Counted from the stretch's first letter, positions 33,480 through 42,729 are shown. The stretch is 64,000 nt of DNA from an uncultured Oscillospiraceae bacterium (GCA_934513685.1 CAKSWY010000003.1:54074-118073), one strand, 5' to 3'. Notes: generated from the letters alone by a model not told the origin. Translations and numbers: made by a program.

Positions 33480-33510
33480 CGGGAGCCGGAAAATTTTTGG
33501 CTCCCGTTTT
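33480..33510 (+). terminator. Terminator after the P-loop protein
   Basis: CGGGAGCC and GGCTCCCG enclose an 11-base loop and are followed by TTTT. Confidence 0.8.
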
Positions 33511-33520
33511 CGATTTGTGC

Positions 33521-33549
33521 TTGACAAACGCGGATGGATTGATTATACT
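33521..33549 (+). promoter_or_regulatory. Promoter of yceD-rpmF
   Basis: Perfect TTGACA (33521-33526), 17-bp spacer, TATACT (33544-33549), 25 bp before the yceD start. Confidence 0.9.
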
Positions 33550-33574
33550 AGACAGGCGGCCTTAGAGGTGAAGT

Positions 33575-34072
33575 ATGCGATTTGACTTAAAAAAACTGCT
33601 GCTGCGCGGCCCCGATCATGTGCGTGAAGAATTTACGGCAGATCTGAGCGGACGGGATTGGCCCGGTTATCGGGTCAGCCAGCCGGTCAGCGCCTTATTT
33701 GAGGCGTGGGTGCAGGGCAGCGAAGTGTTTTTGGAACTTCAGGCCACGGCAGAACTTTCGGGCGAATGTGCCCGCTGCCTTGATCCGGTCAAACAGGAAT
33801 GCAGCCTGACCCGCTCGTGGAAGGTAAAGGAGCATGACCTGGCCGGTGAGGACGAGCTGCCGGTGGATGAACGCGGCGTACTGGACCTGGACGAGCTTCT
33901 GTATCAGGAGCTGGTTCTGGAGGCGCCCCCGCTGCTTTTGTGCAGTGAGGATTGTACCGGGCTATGCCCTGTATGCGGCAGGAAAAAATCGGAGGGTTGT
34001 CTTTGTCAGCCGGAAGAGGAACTTCCCGCCGCCGATGCAAGGCTTGCTATATTAAAACAACTGCTGAATTGA
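33575..34072 (+). CDS. yceD: YceD-family (DUF177) protein
   Basis: 165 residues. N-terminal beta-rich part followed by the conserved ATAELSGECARCLDPVKQ and a C-terminal cysteine motif LCSEDCTGLCPVCGRKKSEGCLC, probably zinc-binding. YceD precedes rpmF in nearly all bacteria and is associated with 23S rRNA accumulation/large-subunit assembly. The rpmF gene follows 30 bp later and shares the promoter. Confidence 0.88.
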   Translation: MRFDLKKLLLRGPDHVREEFTADLSGRDWPGYRVSQPVSALFEAWVQGSEVFLELQATAELSGECARCLDPVKQECSLTRSWKVKEHDLAGEDELPVDERGVLDLDELLYQELVLEAPPLLLCSEDCTGLCPVCGRKKSEGCLCQPEEELPAADARLAILKQLLN

Positions 34073-34102
34073 TTCACATTCACATCGAGGAGGTGCTTAA
34101 GA

Positions 34103-34285
34103 ATGGCGGTACCCAAGAGAAAGGTTTCCAAGGCACGGCGTGACAAACGTCGCTCCTCCGTGTGGAAGCTGGAGGCTCCTGCCCTGGTCAAGTGCGACCA
34201 CTGCGGCGAGTATAAACTTCCCCACCAGGTATGCGGCAACTGCGGCTACTACAAGGGCAAGGAAATCGTCAAGAAGGAAGCCTGA
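34103..34285 (+). CDS. rpmF: 50S ribosomal protein bL32
   Basis: 60-residue protein beginning MAVPKRKVSKARRDKRRS, the invariant L32 start, with the zinc-binding CDHC and CGNC pairs (the C+ form). GGAGG precedes the ATG. Confidence 0.97.
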   Translation: MAVPKRKVSKARRDKRRSSVWKLEAPALVKCDHCGEYKLPHQVCGNCGYYKGKEIVKKEA

Positions 34286-34301
34286 GTTTCGGCTTCTGCG
34301 C

Positions 34302-34332
34302 AAAGGGGGAGGCTTGCCTTCCCCTTTTTTCT
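34302..34332 (+). terminator. Terminator after rpmF
   Basis: AAAGGGGGAGG pairs imperfectly with CCTTCCCCTTT, followed by a T run. Confidence 0.75.
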
Positions 34333-34458
34333 TTGTACCTGTTCGGGCTGCCCGGCAGCCCAAATCGCAAAGCGCGGCACCTGCCCCGGCACACAAAGGC
34401 CGGGGCGGGCAGCAGCGCCTGTTTTTAAAAGGATTCGAGCGAAAAGGAGGCAGAACCG

Positions 34459-35760
34459 ATGGGAATCCAGGTGCAGAGCGTGGAAGCAGGCACCCCGGCG
34501 GCGAAACTGGGCATTCAGCCCGGCGATGTGCTGCTGACGGTGGGCCGCAACCCGCTGAACGATATGCTGGATTATGAGTTTTACACCTCTTCGCCCCGTT
34601 TTGAAATGACCCTGTGCCGGGATGGACAGACCCGGACTTTGCAGGTGCGGAAGGATCAGTACGAGCCTTTCGGCTGCGACTTCAAGACCTATCTGATCGA
34701 CAAGCAGCACTCCTGTGCCAACCACTGCATGTTCTGCTTCATCGACCAGCTGCCCCAGGGAATGCGCCCGGCCCTGTATTTTAAGGACGACGATGAGCGG
34801 CTGAGCTTTTTGTTCGGCAACTACATCACCCTGACCAACCTCAGCCCCCATGAGGTGGAGCGCATCGGCCATATGCACATTTCCCCCATCAACATCTCGG
34901 TGCACACCACCAACCCGGAACTTCGGGTGCGCATGATGGCCAACAAGCGGGCCGGTGAAACGCTGGCCTATCTGAAGCAGTTTGCCGCGGCAGGCATTGA
35001 GATGAACTGCCAGCTGGTGCTGTGCCGGGGCATCAACGATGGGGATGAACTGCGCCGCACGCTGGACGATCTGTGCCAGCTGCACGAGTCCATCCTCAGC
35101 ATCGCGGCGGTGCCCTCGGGCGTGACCCGCTACCGCAAGGGCCTGTACCCCCTGACCCCCTACGATCAGGAGACCGCGGCCCAAACGCTGGACATTCTGG
35201 AGGAGTATGGCCGCCGCTGTGTGAAAGAGTACGGCACCCGGCTGATCTACCCGGGCGACGAATGGTATCTGGCGGCGGGCCGGCCGGTGCCGGAGGGGGA
35301 CTTCTATGAGGAGTATGCCCAGCTGGAAAACGGTGTGGGCATGTGGCGGCTGTACCGGGACGAGTTTCTGGGGGCGCTGGCCCACAGCCGCACCGGGCGG
35401 CGCATCCGCCGCATGGATGTGGTGACCGGCACCCTGGCGGCCCCCCTCATTCAGGAAATGATGGAGGCGCTCCATGGGCGGCACCCCTCGGTCAAGGTGA
35501 CGGTGCATCCCATCCAGAACAACTTCTTCGGCGGCAACATCAGTGTAGCGGGGCTGGTCACCGGCACCGACATCATTGACCAGTGCAAGGGCAAACTCAC
35601 CAGCGATGTGCTGGGGGTGCCCGAGGTGATGCTGCGGGACGAGCAGGACCGCTTCCTGGACGATGTGACGGTGGAGCAGCTGGCCGAGGCCCTGGGCGTG
35701 CGGGTGAAGATCCTGCCGGTGGCAGGGGCCGACAACCTGCGGGCCATTCTGGAAGGCTGA
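34459..35760 (+). CDS. DUF512 radical-SAM/PDZ protein
   Basis: 433 residues. An N-terminal PDZ-like domain (about 1-75, GTPAAKLGIQPGDVLLTV), a cysteine triad CANHCMFC (about residues 91-98) in radical-SAM spacing, and a C-terminal DUF512 domain ending NNFFGGNISVAGLVTGTD. The role is undetermined; the PDZ-plus-cluster layout suggests a [4Fe-4S] protein acting on a peptide or protein. Located directly before der and plsY as in most clostridia, which supports the call. GGAGG precedes ATG 34459. Confidence 0.9.
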   Translation: MGIQVQSVEAGTPAAKLGIQPGDVLLTVGRNPLNDMLDYEFYTSSPRFEMTLCRDGQTRTLQVRKDQYEPFGCDFKTYLIDKQHSCANHCMFCFIDQLPQGMRPALYFKDDDERLSFLFGNYITLTNLSPHEVERIGHMHISPINISVHTTNPELRVRMMANKRAGETLAYLKQFAAAGIEMNCQLVLCRGINDGDELRRTLDDLCQLHESILSIAAVPSGVTRYRKGLYPLTPYDQETAAQTLDILEEYGRRCVKEYGTRLIYPGDEWYLAAGRPVPEGDFYEEYAQLENGVGMWRLYRDEFLGALAHSRTGRRIRRMDVVTGTLAAPLIQEMMEALHGRHPSVKVTVHPIQNNFFGGNISVAGLVTGTDIIDQCKGKLTSDVLGVPEVMLRDEQDRFLDDVTVEQLAEALGVRVKILPVAGADNLRAILEG

Positions 35761-35917
35761 GCGCAGGCCCCAAAAGCCGGGGGCGGCCGTGAAAAAGCGG
35801 CGGCAGTGCTGGCGCTCGGGCCGATTTTGATGTATCATACTGAAAAAGAGAACGCTCAAACGAAAACGAAGGGCGGCCCTTTGGGGCTGCCGTAAATAAA
35901 AAAGGAGGCGAACGCCA

Positions 35918-37249
35918 ATGGGCAAACCGATCGTGGCGGTGGTGGGCCGCCCCAACGTGGGCAAATCCACCCTGTTCAACAAGCTGGTGGGCCAGCGCCT
36001 TGCCATTGTGGAGGATACCCCCGGTGTTACCCGGGACCGGATCTTCGGCGACTGCGAGTGGCTGAACCACAAAATGCTGCTGATTGATACCGGCGGCATC
36101 GAGCCGGAGAGCGACGACGGCATTGTAAGCCACATCCGTCAGCAGGCGCAGCTGGCCATTGATGCAGCGGACTGCATCGTGATGGTGGTGGACGTGCGCG
36201 CCGGCGTGACGGCGCAGGATCAGGAAGTGGCGTCCATGCTGCGCCGTTGCGGCAAGCCGGTGATCGTTGCGGTAAACAAGTGCGACAAGGTGGGCGACGC
36301 CCCCATGGAGCTGTATGACTTTTACACCTTGGGCCTGGGCGAGCTGATCCCGGTTTCCAGCGTGCACGGCCACGGCACCGGCGACTTGCTGGATGCCGTG
36401 TGCCAGCACCTGCACTTTGCCGATGAGGACGAGACGGAGGACGACCGCATTCCCGTGGCCGTCATCGGCCGCCCCAACGTGGGCAAATCCAGCCTGGTGA
36501 ACTTTATTCTGGGCGAAAACCGGATGATCGTGGCCAATGAGGCCGGCACTACCCGGGATGCCATTGACAGCCAGGTGGACAACAAGTACGGCAGCTTTGT
36601 GTTTACCGACACCGCCGGCCTGCGCAAGCGCGGCAAGGTGGAAGAGGGCGTGGAGCGCTACAGCGTTCTGCGCAGCCTGGCCGCCGTGGAGCGCAGCCGG
36701 GTGTGCGTGATCATGATCGACGCCACCGTGGGCTTCACCGAGCAGGACTCCAAGGTGGCCGGCTACGCCCATGAGCAGGGCAAGGCCTGCATCATCGCCG
36801 TGAACAAGTGGGACGCCGTGGAAAAGGACGACAAGACCATGGACACGGTGCGCAAAAAGATGATGAACGATTTCAGCTTTATGAGCTATGCCCCCATCAT
36901 CTTCATCAGCGCCAAAACCGGCCAGCGCATTGACCGCCTGTTTGAGCTGATCAAGTATGTGGACGAGCAGAACGCCCTGCGCGTGCCCACGGGCGTGCTG
37001 AACGAGCTGCTGGCCCGGGCCACGGCCCGCGTGCAGCCCCCCAGCGACAAGGGGCGCCGCCTGAAGATCTTCTACATGACCCAGAGCAGCACCCGCCCGC
37101 CCACGTTTGTGTGCTTCGTGAACCGGAAGGACCTGTTCCACTTCTCTTACCAGCGGTACATCGAGAACCAGATTCGCGAGACCTTTGGCCTGGAGGGCAC
37201 CCCGGTGCGCATGGTGGTGCGTGAGCGCGGCGACGGCAACACGAAGTAA
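35918..37249 (+). CDS. der: Ribosome-assembly GTPase Der (EngA)
   Basis: 443-residue tandem GTPase required for 50S maturation. Two G domains: G1 GRPNVGKS at 9-16 and GRPNVGKS at 184-191, with DTGG and DTAGL switch-II motifs, NKCD and NKWD base-recognition motifs, and a C-terminal KH-like domain (about 350-437). GGAGG precedes ATG 35918. It lies between the DUF512 gene and plsY in a probable operon. Confidence 0.97.
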   Translation: MGKPIVAVVGRPNVGKSTLFNKLVGQRLAIVEDTPGVTRDRIFGDCEWLNHKMLLIDTGGIEPESDDGIVSHIRQQAQLAIDAADCIVMVVDVRAGVTAQDQEVASMLRRCGKPVIVAVNKCDKVGDAPMELYDFYTLGLGELIPVSSVHGHGTGDLLDAVCQHLHFADEDETEDDRIPVAVIGRPNVGKSSLVNFILGENRMIVANEAGTTRDAIDSQVDNKYGSFVFTDTAGLRKRGKVEEGVERYSVLRSLAAVERSRVCVIMIDATVGFTEQDSKVAGYAHEQGKACIIAVNKWDAVEKDDKTMDTVRKKMMNDFSFMSYAPIIFISAKTGQRIDRLFELIKYVDEQNALRVPTGVLNELLARATARVQPPSDKGRRLKIFYMTQSSTRPPTFVCFVNRKDLFHFSYQRYIENQIRETFGLEGTPVRMVVRERGDGNTK

Positions 37250-37378
37250 CCATTTCTTCTCCGCCCGCGGGGCGGCCTGACCGAAAGCAAACACAGCGAG
37301 CGTGGATCGGAACCCGGCGGGAAGGCAAAAGTCGGCCAAAGCGGCGGTTCGGGTCCCACTGAAGGAGGCTGTTATCAA

Positions 37379-38110
37379 ATGATGAGCTTGGGGATCATTG
37401 GCGGGGCGGACGGTGCGACTGCCGCTTTTGTGTTCGGCGTTTTTGTGACTGGCCCGGACCCGAAATTCTGGGTTATGCTGGCACTGGGCGGCGTATTGGC
37501 CTATCTTCTGGGCAGCGTAGACTTCGGCATTCTGGTAAGCAAGTACCTGTATCATGACGACATTCGCACCCACGGCAGCGGCAATGCGGGCAGCACCAAC
37601 ATTCTGCGCACCTTCGGGCTGAAGGCGGCGCTGCTCACCGCATTGGGCGACATTGGCAAGGGCGCGGTTTCCACCCTGCTGGGCCGCTTCATTGTGGAAT
37701 GGGGAACGGGAGATCCGGCCCTGGGCGTTTACGGGGCCTACCTGGCGGCGTTCTGCGCCGTGTGCGGCCATCTGTGGCCCATCTGGTTCCACTTTAAGGG
37801 CGGCAAGGGCGTTGCCACGGCGGCAGGGGCCATTCTGGCCACGGCCCCGCTGGTGGTGCTGGCGTTGGCCGTTGTGTTCTTTGCGCTGGCCTTTTCCACC
37901 CGCATCGTCAGCCTTTCCAGCGTGACGGTGGCGGCCCTCTACCCGGTGTTCACCTTCTTCTATTCCGGCTGGATGGGTTACGACGTGGCCTTTACCACCT
38001 TCTGCGCCGCCGTGATGGGCGGGCTGGTCATCTGGATGCACCGGGCCAACATCAAGCGCCTGATGAACGGTACCGAGTATAAGTTCGGCCAGGACAAGAA
38101 CAAAAAGTGA
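37379..38110 (+). CDS. plsY: Glycerol-3-phosphate acyltransferase PlsY, with GIIGGADG N-terminal extension
   Basis: 243 residues. The PlsY core, with about five to seven transmembrane helices, begins near residue 38 (LAYLLGSVDFGILVSKYL) and carries HGSGNAGSTNILRTFG and FKGGKGVATAAGA; it acylates glycerol-3-phosphate from acyl-phosphate. Preceding it is an extra about 30-residue segment SLGIIGGADGATAAFVFG, which closely matches the GIIGGADGPT motif of Na+-pumping decarboxylase beta subunits. GGAGG at the proper distance from ATG 37379, and no RBS further inside, indicate that the extension is translated. It follows der, the usual der-plsY neighbourhood (gpsA is not visible). Confidence 0.9.
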   Translation: MMSLGIIGGADGATAAFVFGVFVTGPDPKFWVMLALGGVLAYLLGSVDFGILVSKYLYHDDIRTHGSGNAGSTNILRTFGLKAALLTALGDIGKGAVSTLLGRFIVEWGTGDPALGVYGAYLAAFCAVCGHLWPIWFHFKGGKGVATAAGAILATAPLVVLALAVVFFALAFSTRIVSLSSVTVAALYPVFTFFYSGWMGYDVAFTTFCAAVMGGLVIWMHRANIKRLMNGTEYKFGQDKNKK

Positions 38111-38139
38111 GAAGCCCCTTCTCACCTCAATAAGATCAA

Positions 38140-38177
38140 AGCAGCGCCTGCATGGTTTGTGCAGGCGCTGCTTTTTT
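38140..38177 (+). terminator. Terminator after plsY
   Basis: Perfect 13-base stem (AGCAGCGCCTGCA with its complement) and six T. A second small hairpin (38106-38124, GTGAGAAG...CTTCTCAC type) directly follows the stop codon. Confidence 0.92.
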
Positions 38178-38464
38178 GCGTGCGGGGCGGCTTGCCTCTG
38201 TGCGCAGGCGGGCAAAGGCTCTGGCAAAAACGCGAATAAACGCGGCCCAAAGCGAAGGGGCGCGGGGAAGGGTGAATCGGGGCGCAGAGCTTTTCCAAAT
38301 CCTCAAAGCTCTGTCACATTGGTTTCACAAATGCCCCTTAAAATGGCAAAAGAGTGAAAACGCCGTGGGGCCATTGTCGGGATTTCGGCCCTGCGGCGCA
38401 GAATCTTTTCAACAAATTGCCGCCGGTGTGTGGAAGAACGGCGGAAGAAGGAGCGTGTGGACTC
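38178..38464. other. Intergenic region before the Gld-type ABC operon
   Basis: No gene, and no convincing sigmaA pair, although AT-rich elements TTGGTT (38319) and TAAAAT (38339) occur at poor spacing. It presumably holds the operon promoter and leader. Confidence 0.5.
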
Positions 38465-39526
38465 TTGATCGAAGTACAGCATCTCACCAAGCGGTACGGC
38501 AGCCATCTGGCGGTGGACGACCTGAGCTTTTCCGTGCAGCAGGGCGTGATTTACGGCCTGCTCGGCCCCAACGGCGCCGGTAAATCCACCACGATGAACA
38601 TCCTCACCGGGTACATCTCCGCCACCAGCGGCACCGTGACCATCGACGGCCACGATGTGCTGGAGGAGCCGGGGGCGGCGCGGGCCTGCATCGGCTATCT
38701 GCCTGAGCAGCCGCCGCTTTATCAGGACATGACCGTGGAGGAATATCTGCGCTTTGCCGCCGAGCTGAAGGGCGTGCGCCGTGCCGAGCGCGCAAGTCAG
38801 GTGGAAAAGGCCATGGCCCGCACCGGGCTGGAGAGCGTGGGCAGAAGGCTTATCCGCAACCTGTCCAAGGGCTACAAACAGCGGGTGGGGCTGGTGGGCG
38901 CCCTGATGGGAAGCCCCAAGGTCATCATTCTGGACGAGCCGACCGTGGGCCTGGACCCGGCCCAGATGATCGAGATCCGGGCGCTGATCCGGGATCTGGG
39001 CCGCACCCATACGGTGATCCTATCCAGCCACATCCTCAGCGAGGTGCAGGCGGTGTGCGATCAGGTGCTCATCATTGCTCACGGCCGCCTGGTGGCCCAG
39101 GGCACGCCGGACGAACTGGCAGACCGGCTGGAGGGCCACCAGACCCTCACGGCCACCGCCCAGGGCGAGGCAGCCCGCGTGCTGGCGGCCGCCGCCGGGG
39201 TGGAGGGGCTGACCGACGTGACCCTCACCGGCGAAAAGGACGGCGAGGTGAGCTTTACGGCCAACGCCCCGGCGGGCAGCGACCTGCGGGGCGCGCTGAG
39301 CGCCGCCCTGGCCGCCGCCGGGTGCCCGGTGCTGGCGCTGGGCACCGCGGCCGTCAGCCTGGAGGATGTGTTCCTGCAGCTGGTGGAAGAGAGCGCGCCG
39401 GAGCCGGACACGGAACAACTCGCCCCGGAGCAGGCGGCACAGGCCCCGGCCGAGGCGCCGGAGGATTCCGCCGAAGCAGAGCCGGAGGCGGAAAACTGTT
39501 CCAGTGAGGAGGAGAATGCGGAATGA
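38465..39526 (+). CDS. ABC transporter ATP-binding protein (GldA/NatA-type)
   Basis: 353 residues. Walker A GPNGAGKST, signature LSKGYKQRVGL, Walker B ILDEPTVGLDP and switch His in ILSSHILSEV are all present. After the nucleotide domain comes a long C-terminal region that ends in an acidic Glu/Ala-rich tail of about 40 residues, probably flexible. The start is TTG 38465 (LIEVQHLTKRYG in the mature N-terminus), preceded by AAGGAG (38448-38453); further upstream extension is rejected. Its stop overlaps the next permease by 4 bp. With the three following genes it forms a Gld-like ABC-2 exporter of unknown substrate. Confidence 0.88.
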   Translation: MIEVQHLTKRYGSHLAVDDLSFSVQQGVIYGLLGPNGAGKSTTMNILTGYISATSGTVTIDGHDVLEEPGAARACIGYLPEQPPLYQDMTVEEYLRFAAELKGVRRAERASQVEKAMARTGLESVGRRLIRNLSKGYKQRVGLVGALMGSPKVIILDEPTVGLDPAQMIEIRALIRDLGRTHTVILSSHILSEVQAVCDQVLIIAHGRLVAQGTPDELADRLEGHQTLTATAQGEAARVLAAAAGVEGLTDVTLTGEKDGEVSFTANAPAGSDLRGALSAALAAAGCPVLALGTAAVSLEDVFLQLVEESAPEPDTEQLAPEQAAQAPAEAPEDSAEAEPEAENCSSEEENAE

Positions 39527-40386
39527 TCGCCATTTATAAGCGGGACCTGAAAGGGTTCTTTACCGGAATGATGGGCTATGTGCTGCTGGCCTTCTTTCTG
39601 GCAGTGGGCGGCCTGTACTTTACGGTGATGAACCTGATGAGCGGCTACCCGGATCTGAGCTATACCCTGTACAACAACCTGTTTGTGCTGCTGGTGCTGG
39701 TGCCGCTGCTTACCATGCGCAGCTTTGCCGAAGAGCGCCGCGCCCGCACCGATCAGCTGCTGCTGACCAGCCCGGTGCCCCTGTGGCGCATTGTGCTGGG
39801 CAAATACCTGGCCGTGCTCAGCGTGTTCGGCCTGGCGGTGCTGGTGTTTGCCCTGTACCCCCTCATTATGAGCCGGGGCGGGGCGGTGAGCTACCGCCAG
39901 AGCTACGCGGCCCTGCTGGCCTTCTTTTTGCTGGGGGCGGCCTGCATTGCCATCGGGGTGTTTCTCTCCAGCTTGAATGAGAACCAGATCGTGGCGGCGG
40001 TGTGCAGCTTTTTTGTGCTGCTTCTGGCCTACCTGATGCCCAGCATTCAAACCCTGTTCACCGTGGGCAGTGCGCTGGCCATGGGCGTGTTTCTGGTGCT
40101 GGCCGTGCTGGGGGCCGCCTACGCGGGCTGGCACAGCCGCAGCTGGGGGCTGGGGCTTGGCGTGTTCGCCGTGTGCTGCGCGGTCATTCTGGTGCTGTTC
40201 TGGCTGCGCAGTGCGGCGCTGACCAGCGCGTTTTCTTCGCTGCTGGGGGCGCTGTGCCTGTTCAGCCCCTTTGAAACGTTCGTGAGCGGGCTGTTCAGCC
40301 TGAGCGCTGTGGTGTATTACCTGAGCGTCACCGCCCTGTTCTTGTTCTTTACCTGCCAGACGCTGGAAAAGCGCCGGTGGAACTGA
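39523..40386 (+). CDS. ABC-2 permease (GldF-like)
   Basis: 287-residue membrane protein with six transmembrane helices and the ABC-2 permease loop TMRSFAEERRARTDQLLLTSPVPLWRIVLGKYLA, closely similar to GldF of Bacteroidota and its clostridial homologues. Four-base overlap with the ATPase indicates coupling. Confidence 0.85.
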   Translation: MIAIYKRDLKGFFTGMMGYVLLAFFLAVGGLYFTVMNLMSGYPDLSYTLYNNLFVLLVLVPLLTMRSFAEERRARTDQLLLTSPVPLWRIVLGKYLAVLSVFGLAVLVFALYPLIMSRGGAVSYRQSYAALLAFFLLGAACIAIGVFLSSLNENQIVAAVCSFFVLLLAYLMPSIQTLFTVGSALAMGVFLVLAVLGAAYAGWHSRSWGLGLGVFAVCCAVILVLFWLRSAALTSAFSSLLGALCLFSPFETFVSGLFSLSAVVYYLSVTALFLFFTCQTLEKRRWN

Positions 40387-40407
40387 CGGTGAGGAGGTGC
40401 AGTACCC

Positions 40408-41853
40408 ATGAAGAAACTTCAATTTCCCAAGCGGGCCCCAAAAACCGGCGACGGACGGGTGTTCAAAAACGGTACGGCGGCCACGGCCATGGCCGTGCTG
40501 GCGCTGGTGGCGGTGGTGCTGGTCAATCTGCTGGTGAACGCGCTGCCCAGCCAGACCACCCAGTTTGACCTGAGCGACAGCGGCCTTTACAGCCTGAGCG
40601 ATGCCACCAAGCAGATGCTGGAGGAGATCGACCAGGATGTGAACCTGTATTATCTGGCCCAGACCGGCAGCGAGGACCCCATGGTCACCGCCCTGCTGGA
40701 CCGGTACGCCGGGGCCAGCAGCCATGTGAGCTGGCAGCAGAAGGACCCGGCCATTTACCCCACCTTTGCCCAGCAGCTGGGCACCGATGACGCGGCGGAG
40801 GGCGGGCTGATCGTCCAGTGCGGCGACCGGCTGCGCACCCTGAGCGCCAGCGATTTTTACAGCTACGATTACGCCAGCTATTACACCACCGGAAACGTGA
40901 GCACCCAGTTTGACGCCGAGAACCAGATCTCCAGCGCCATTCTGTATGTGACCAGCGGCAGCACCCCGGTTCTGGGTCGCCTGACCGGCCACGGGGAGAC
41001 CGCCCTGAACAGCGACCTGACCAGCTCGCTGAGCCTGCAGAACATGGACGTGGAGGACGTCAACCTGCTGAGCGTCAGCGAAATTCCGGAGGACATCTCG
41101 GCGCTGGCGCTGATCTGCCCGACGGTGGACTATACGGAGGCCGATCTGACCCTGCTGCGGGCGTATCTGGACCAAGGCGGCCGGCTGCTGGTGCTGACCG
41201 ACCCCTCCGTCAGCACCCCCAACCTGAACGCCCTGCTGGCGGAGTACGGCATGAGCCCCATGGAGGGCCTGGTGGTGGAAGGGGATGCAGGCCACCATGC
41301 CCAGGGCTATGCCTACTGGTTGGTGCCGGACGTGCAGACCCACTCGGCCACCAGCCAGATGGACGGCAGCCTGGTGCTGATGCCCTTTGCCCAGGCCATC
41401 CAGATGGAGAGCGACTTGACCGACATTGCCCTTACGCCGCTGCTCACCACCAGCTCCAGCGCCTACAACAAGGCGGCGGGCTTCAATATGCAGACCACCA
41501 GCCGGGAGGACGGCGACCAGAGCGGCCTCTTTGACCTGGCGGTGGCTGCCGAGAAAACCGGCGAGGATGGCCAGACGAGCCGCATCGTCTGGGCCGCCAG
41601 CGCGGCGCTGAACGATGCCCAGACCGACAGCCGGGTGGCCGGCGGCAACAGCCGCTTTTTGCTGGGCTGCGTGGGCTGGCTGACCGACACTGACACCACG
41701 GCCACGCTGGTGGCGACCAAGGGCCTGACCAGCGATGCCCTGACCTTTACCGCCGGGCAGACGGCGCGCTACGGTGCGCTGACGGTGGCCCTGCTGCCGC
41801 TGGCCCTGCTGGTGTGCGGCGCGGTGATCACCTTGAAACGGAGGGCACGCTGA
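40408..41853 (+). CDS. GldG-like ABC auxiliary protein
   Basis: 481 residues: a short positively charged N-terminus, a transmembrane helix (about residues 27-49), a large extracytoplasmic domain (about 50-455; FDLSDSGLYSLSDATKQMLEEIDQDVNLYYLAQTG, typical of GldG/ABC-type uncharacterised domain) and a second C-terminal helix (about 457-478). GldG proteins partner GldF and GldA in export or gliding; in Firmicutes they are of unknown function. It starts 21 bp after the permease with AGGAGG. Confidence 0.85.
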   Translation: MKKLQFPKRAPKTGDGRVFKNGTAATAMAVLALVAVVLVNLLVNALPSQTTQFDLSDSGLYSLSDATKQMLEEIDQDVNLYYLAQTGSEDPMVTALLDRYAGASSHVSWQQKDPAIYPTFAQQLGTDDAAEGGLIVQCGDRLRTLSASDFYSYDYASYYTTGNVSTQFDAENQISSAILYVTSGSTPVLGRLTGHGETALNSDLTSSLSLQNMDVEDVNLLSVSEIPEDISALALICPTVDYTEADLTLLRAYLDQGGRLLVLTDPSVSTPNLNALLAEYGMSPMEGLVVEGDAGHHAQGYAYWLVPDVQTHSATSQMDGSLVLMPFAQAIQMESDLTDIALTPLLTTSSSAYNKAAGFNMQTTSREDGDQSGLFDLAVAAEKTGEDGQTSRIVWAASAALNDAQTDSRVAGGNSRFLLGCVGWLTDTDTTATLVATKGLTSDALTFTAGQTARYGALTVALLPLALLVCGAVITLKRRAR

Positions 41854-41854
41854 G

Positions 41855-42430
41855 ATGAAGCAGAAACAGCGCATGTTTGGAATTCTGGCGGGGCTGGTGC
41901 TTGTGCTGGCGCTGGGCGTGGTGCTGGCGACCCGCTACACCGCCCGGAAAACGGCGGCGGATGAGGCGGCCAGCAGCGAGGAAAACGCGACGATCTCGGC
42001 CTTTTCGGCCTCGGACCTCCGCACGCTGACCTGGATCTATCAGGAGCAGTCCGCCACGCTGAACCGGGATGAGGACGGCAACTGGACGCTGGAGGGCAGC
42101 GACGCGGCGGTGCAGACCACCCGCGCCGACAGCATGGTGACGGCCCTGTGCAGCCTGACCTCCAACCGGGTCATCACGGAAGCGGATCCGGTGCAGTACG
42201 GCATGGATGACCCGGTGGTGACGGTGATTTACACCCTGGCGGACGGCACGGAGGAAACGCTGTACTTCGGCGACACCAACCCGGTGACCGGGGACATTTA
42301 CCTGATGAAGACCGAGGACAGCACCGTGTACACGGTGAGCGCCTCGAAGTGCAATGTGTTCCTGTATTCCGCCAGTGAGTTGGAGAACCGGGAAACAGGT
42401 GAAGCGGCCAGCGGTTCGGATGCACAGTAA
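41855..42430 (+). CDS. DUF4340 membrane protein
   Basis: 191 residues, a signal anchor (about residues 9-26), then a beta-rich extracytoplasmic domain. DUF4340 proteins form a clostridial/bacterial companion of GldG; the unit with TLTWIYQEQSATLNRDEDGNWTLEG repeats once here where longer homologues have two or three copies. ATG 41855 overlaps the stop of the upstream gene by none but 1 bp gap, indicating translational coupling. It closes the operon. Confidence 0.78.
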   Translation: MKQKQRMFGILAGLVLVLALGVVLATRYTARKTAADEAASSEENATISAFSASDLRTLTWIYQEQSATLNRDEDGNWTLEGSDAAVQTTRADSMVTALCSLTSNRVITEADPVQYGMDDPVVTVIYTLADGTEETLYFGDTNPVTGDIYLMKTEDSTVYTVSASKCNVFLYSASELENRETGEAASGSDAQ

Positions 42431-42533
42431 GCGAAAATACCGCTTACCCCCCAGAAATACCGAAGGACATTGCGGACAATTCCCTACACCAGAAGGATGG
42501 TAAGAACACTTTTCAGTTTTTGCCTCCTCTGGC

Positions 42534-42561
42534 TTGTAAAGCCCAGAATTTGTGATACACT
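42534..42561 (+). promoter_or_regulatory. Candidate promoter of a small RNA
   Basis: TTGTAA (42534-42539), 16-bp spacer, TACACT (42556-42561), about 7 bp before the predicted start at 42568. Confidence 0.5.
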
Positions 42562-42567
42562 AAAAGC

Positions 42568-42729
42568 GGAGGGGTCAGGCCTTTCCGGTTCCGGCCCTCT
42601 GCTGGGTTACTCAAGCTTCAGCATCTTGATGCTGATGGCGGTAGCCACACCGCCAAGAATGTCCTTAAGCAGGTCGGCTAACCAGCTTCTGGACGTCGCC
42701 GCAAGTTTTTGCTTGCGGCGCTTTTGTTT
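42568..42729 (+). ncRNA. Candidate structured small RNA
   Basis: Between a candidate promoter and a terminator lie tandem hairpins: CAGCATCTTGATGCTG (42619-42634), GGCGGT/ACCGCC (42637-42654) and the terminator hairpin CGCCGCAAG/CTTGCGGCG (42697-42720). No plausible protein is encoded on the plus strand. The same bases, on the minus strand, encode a 46-residue peptide (42607-42747). Expression and function are unknown. Confidence 0.4.
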
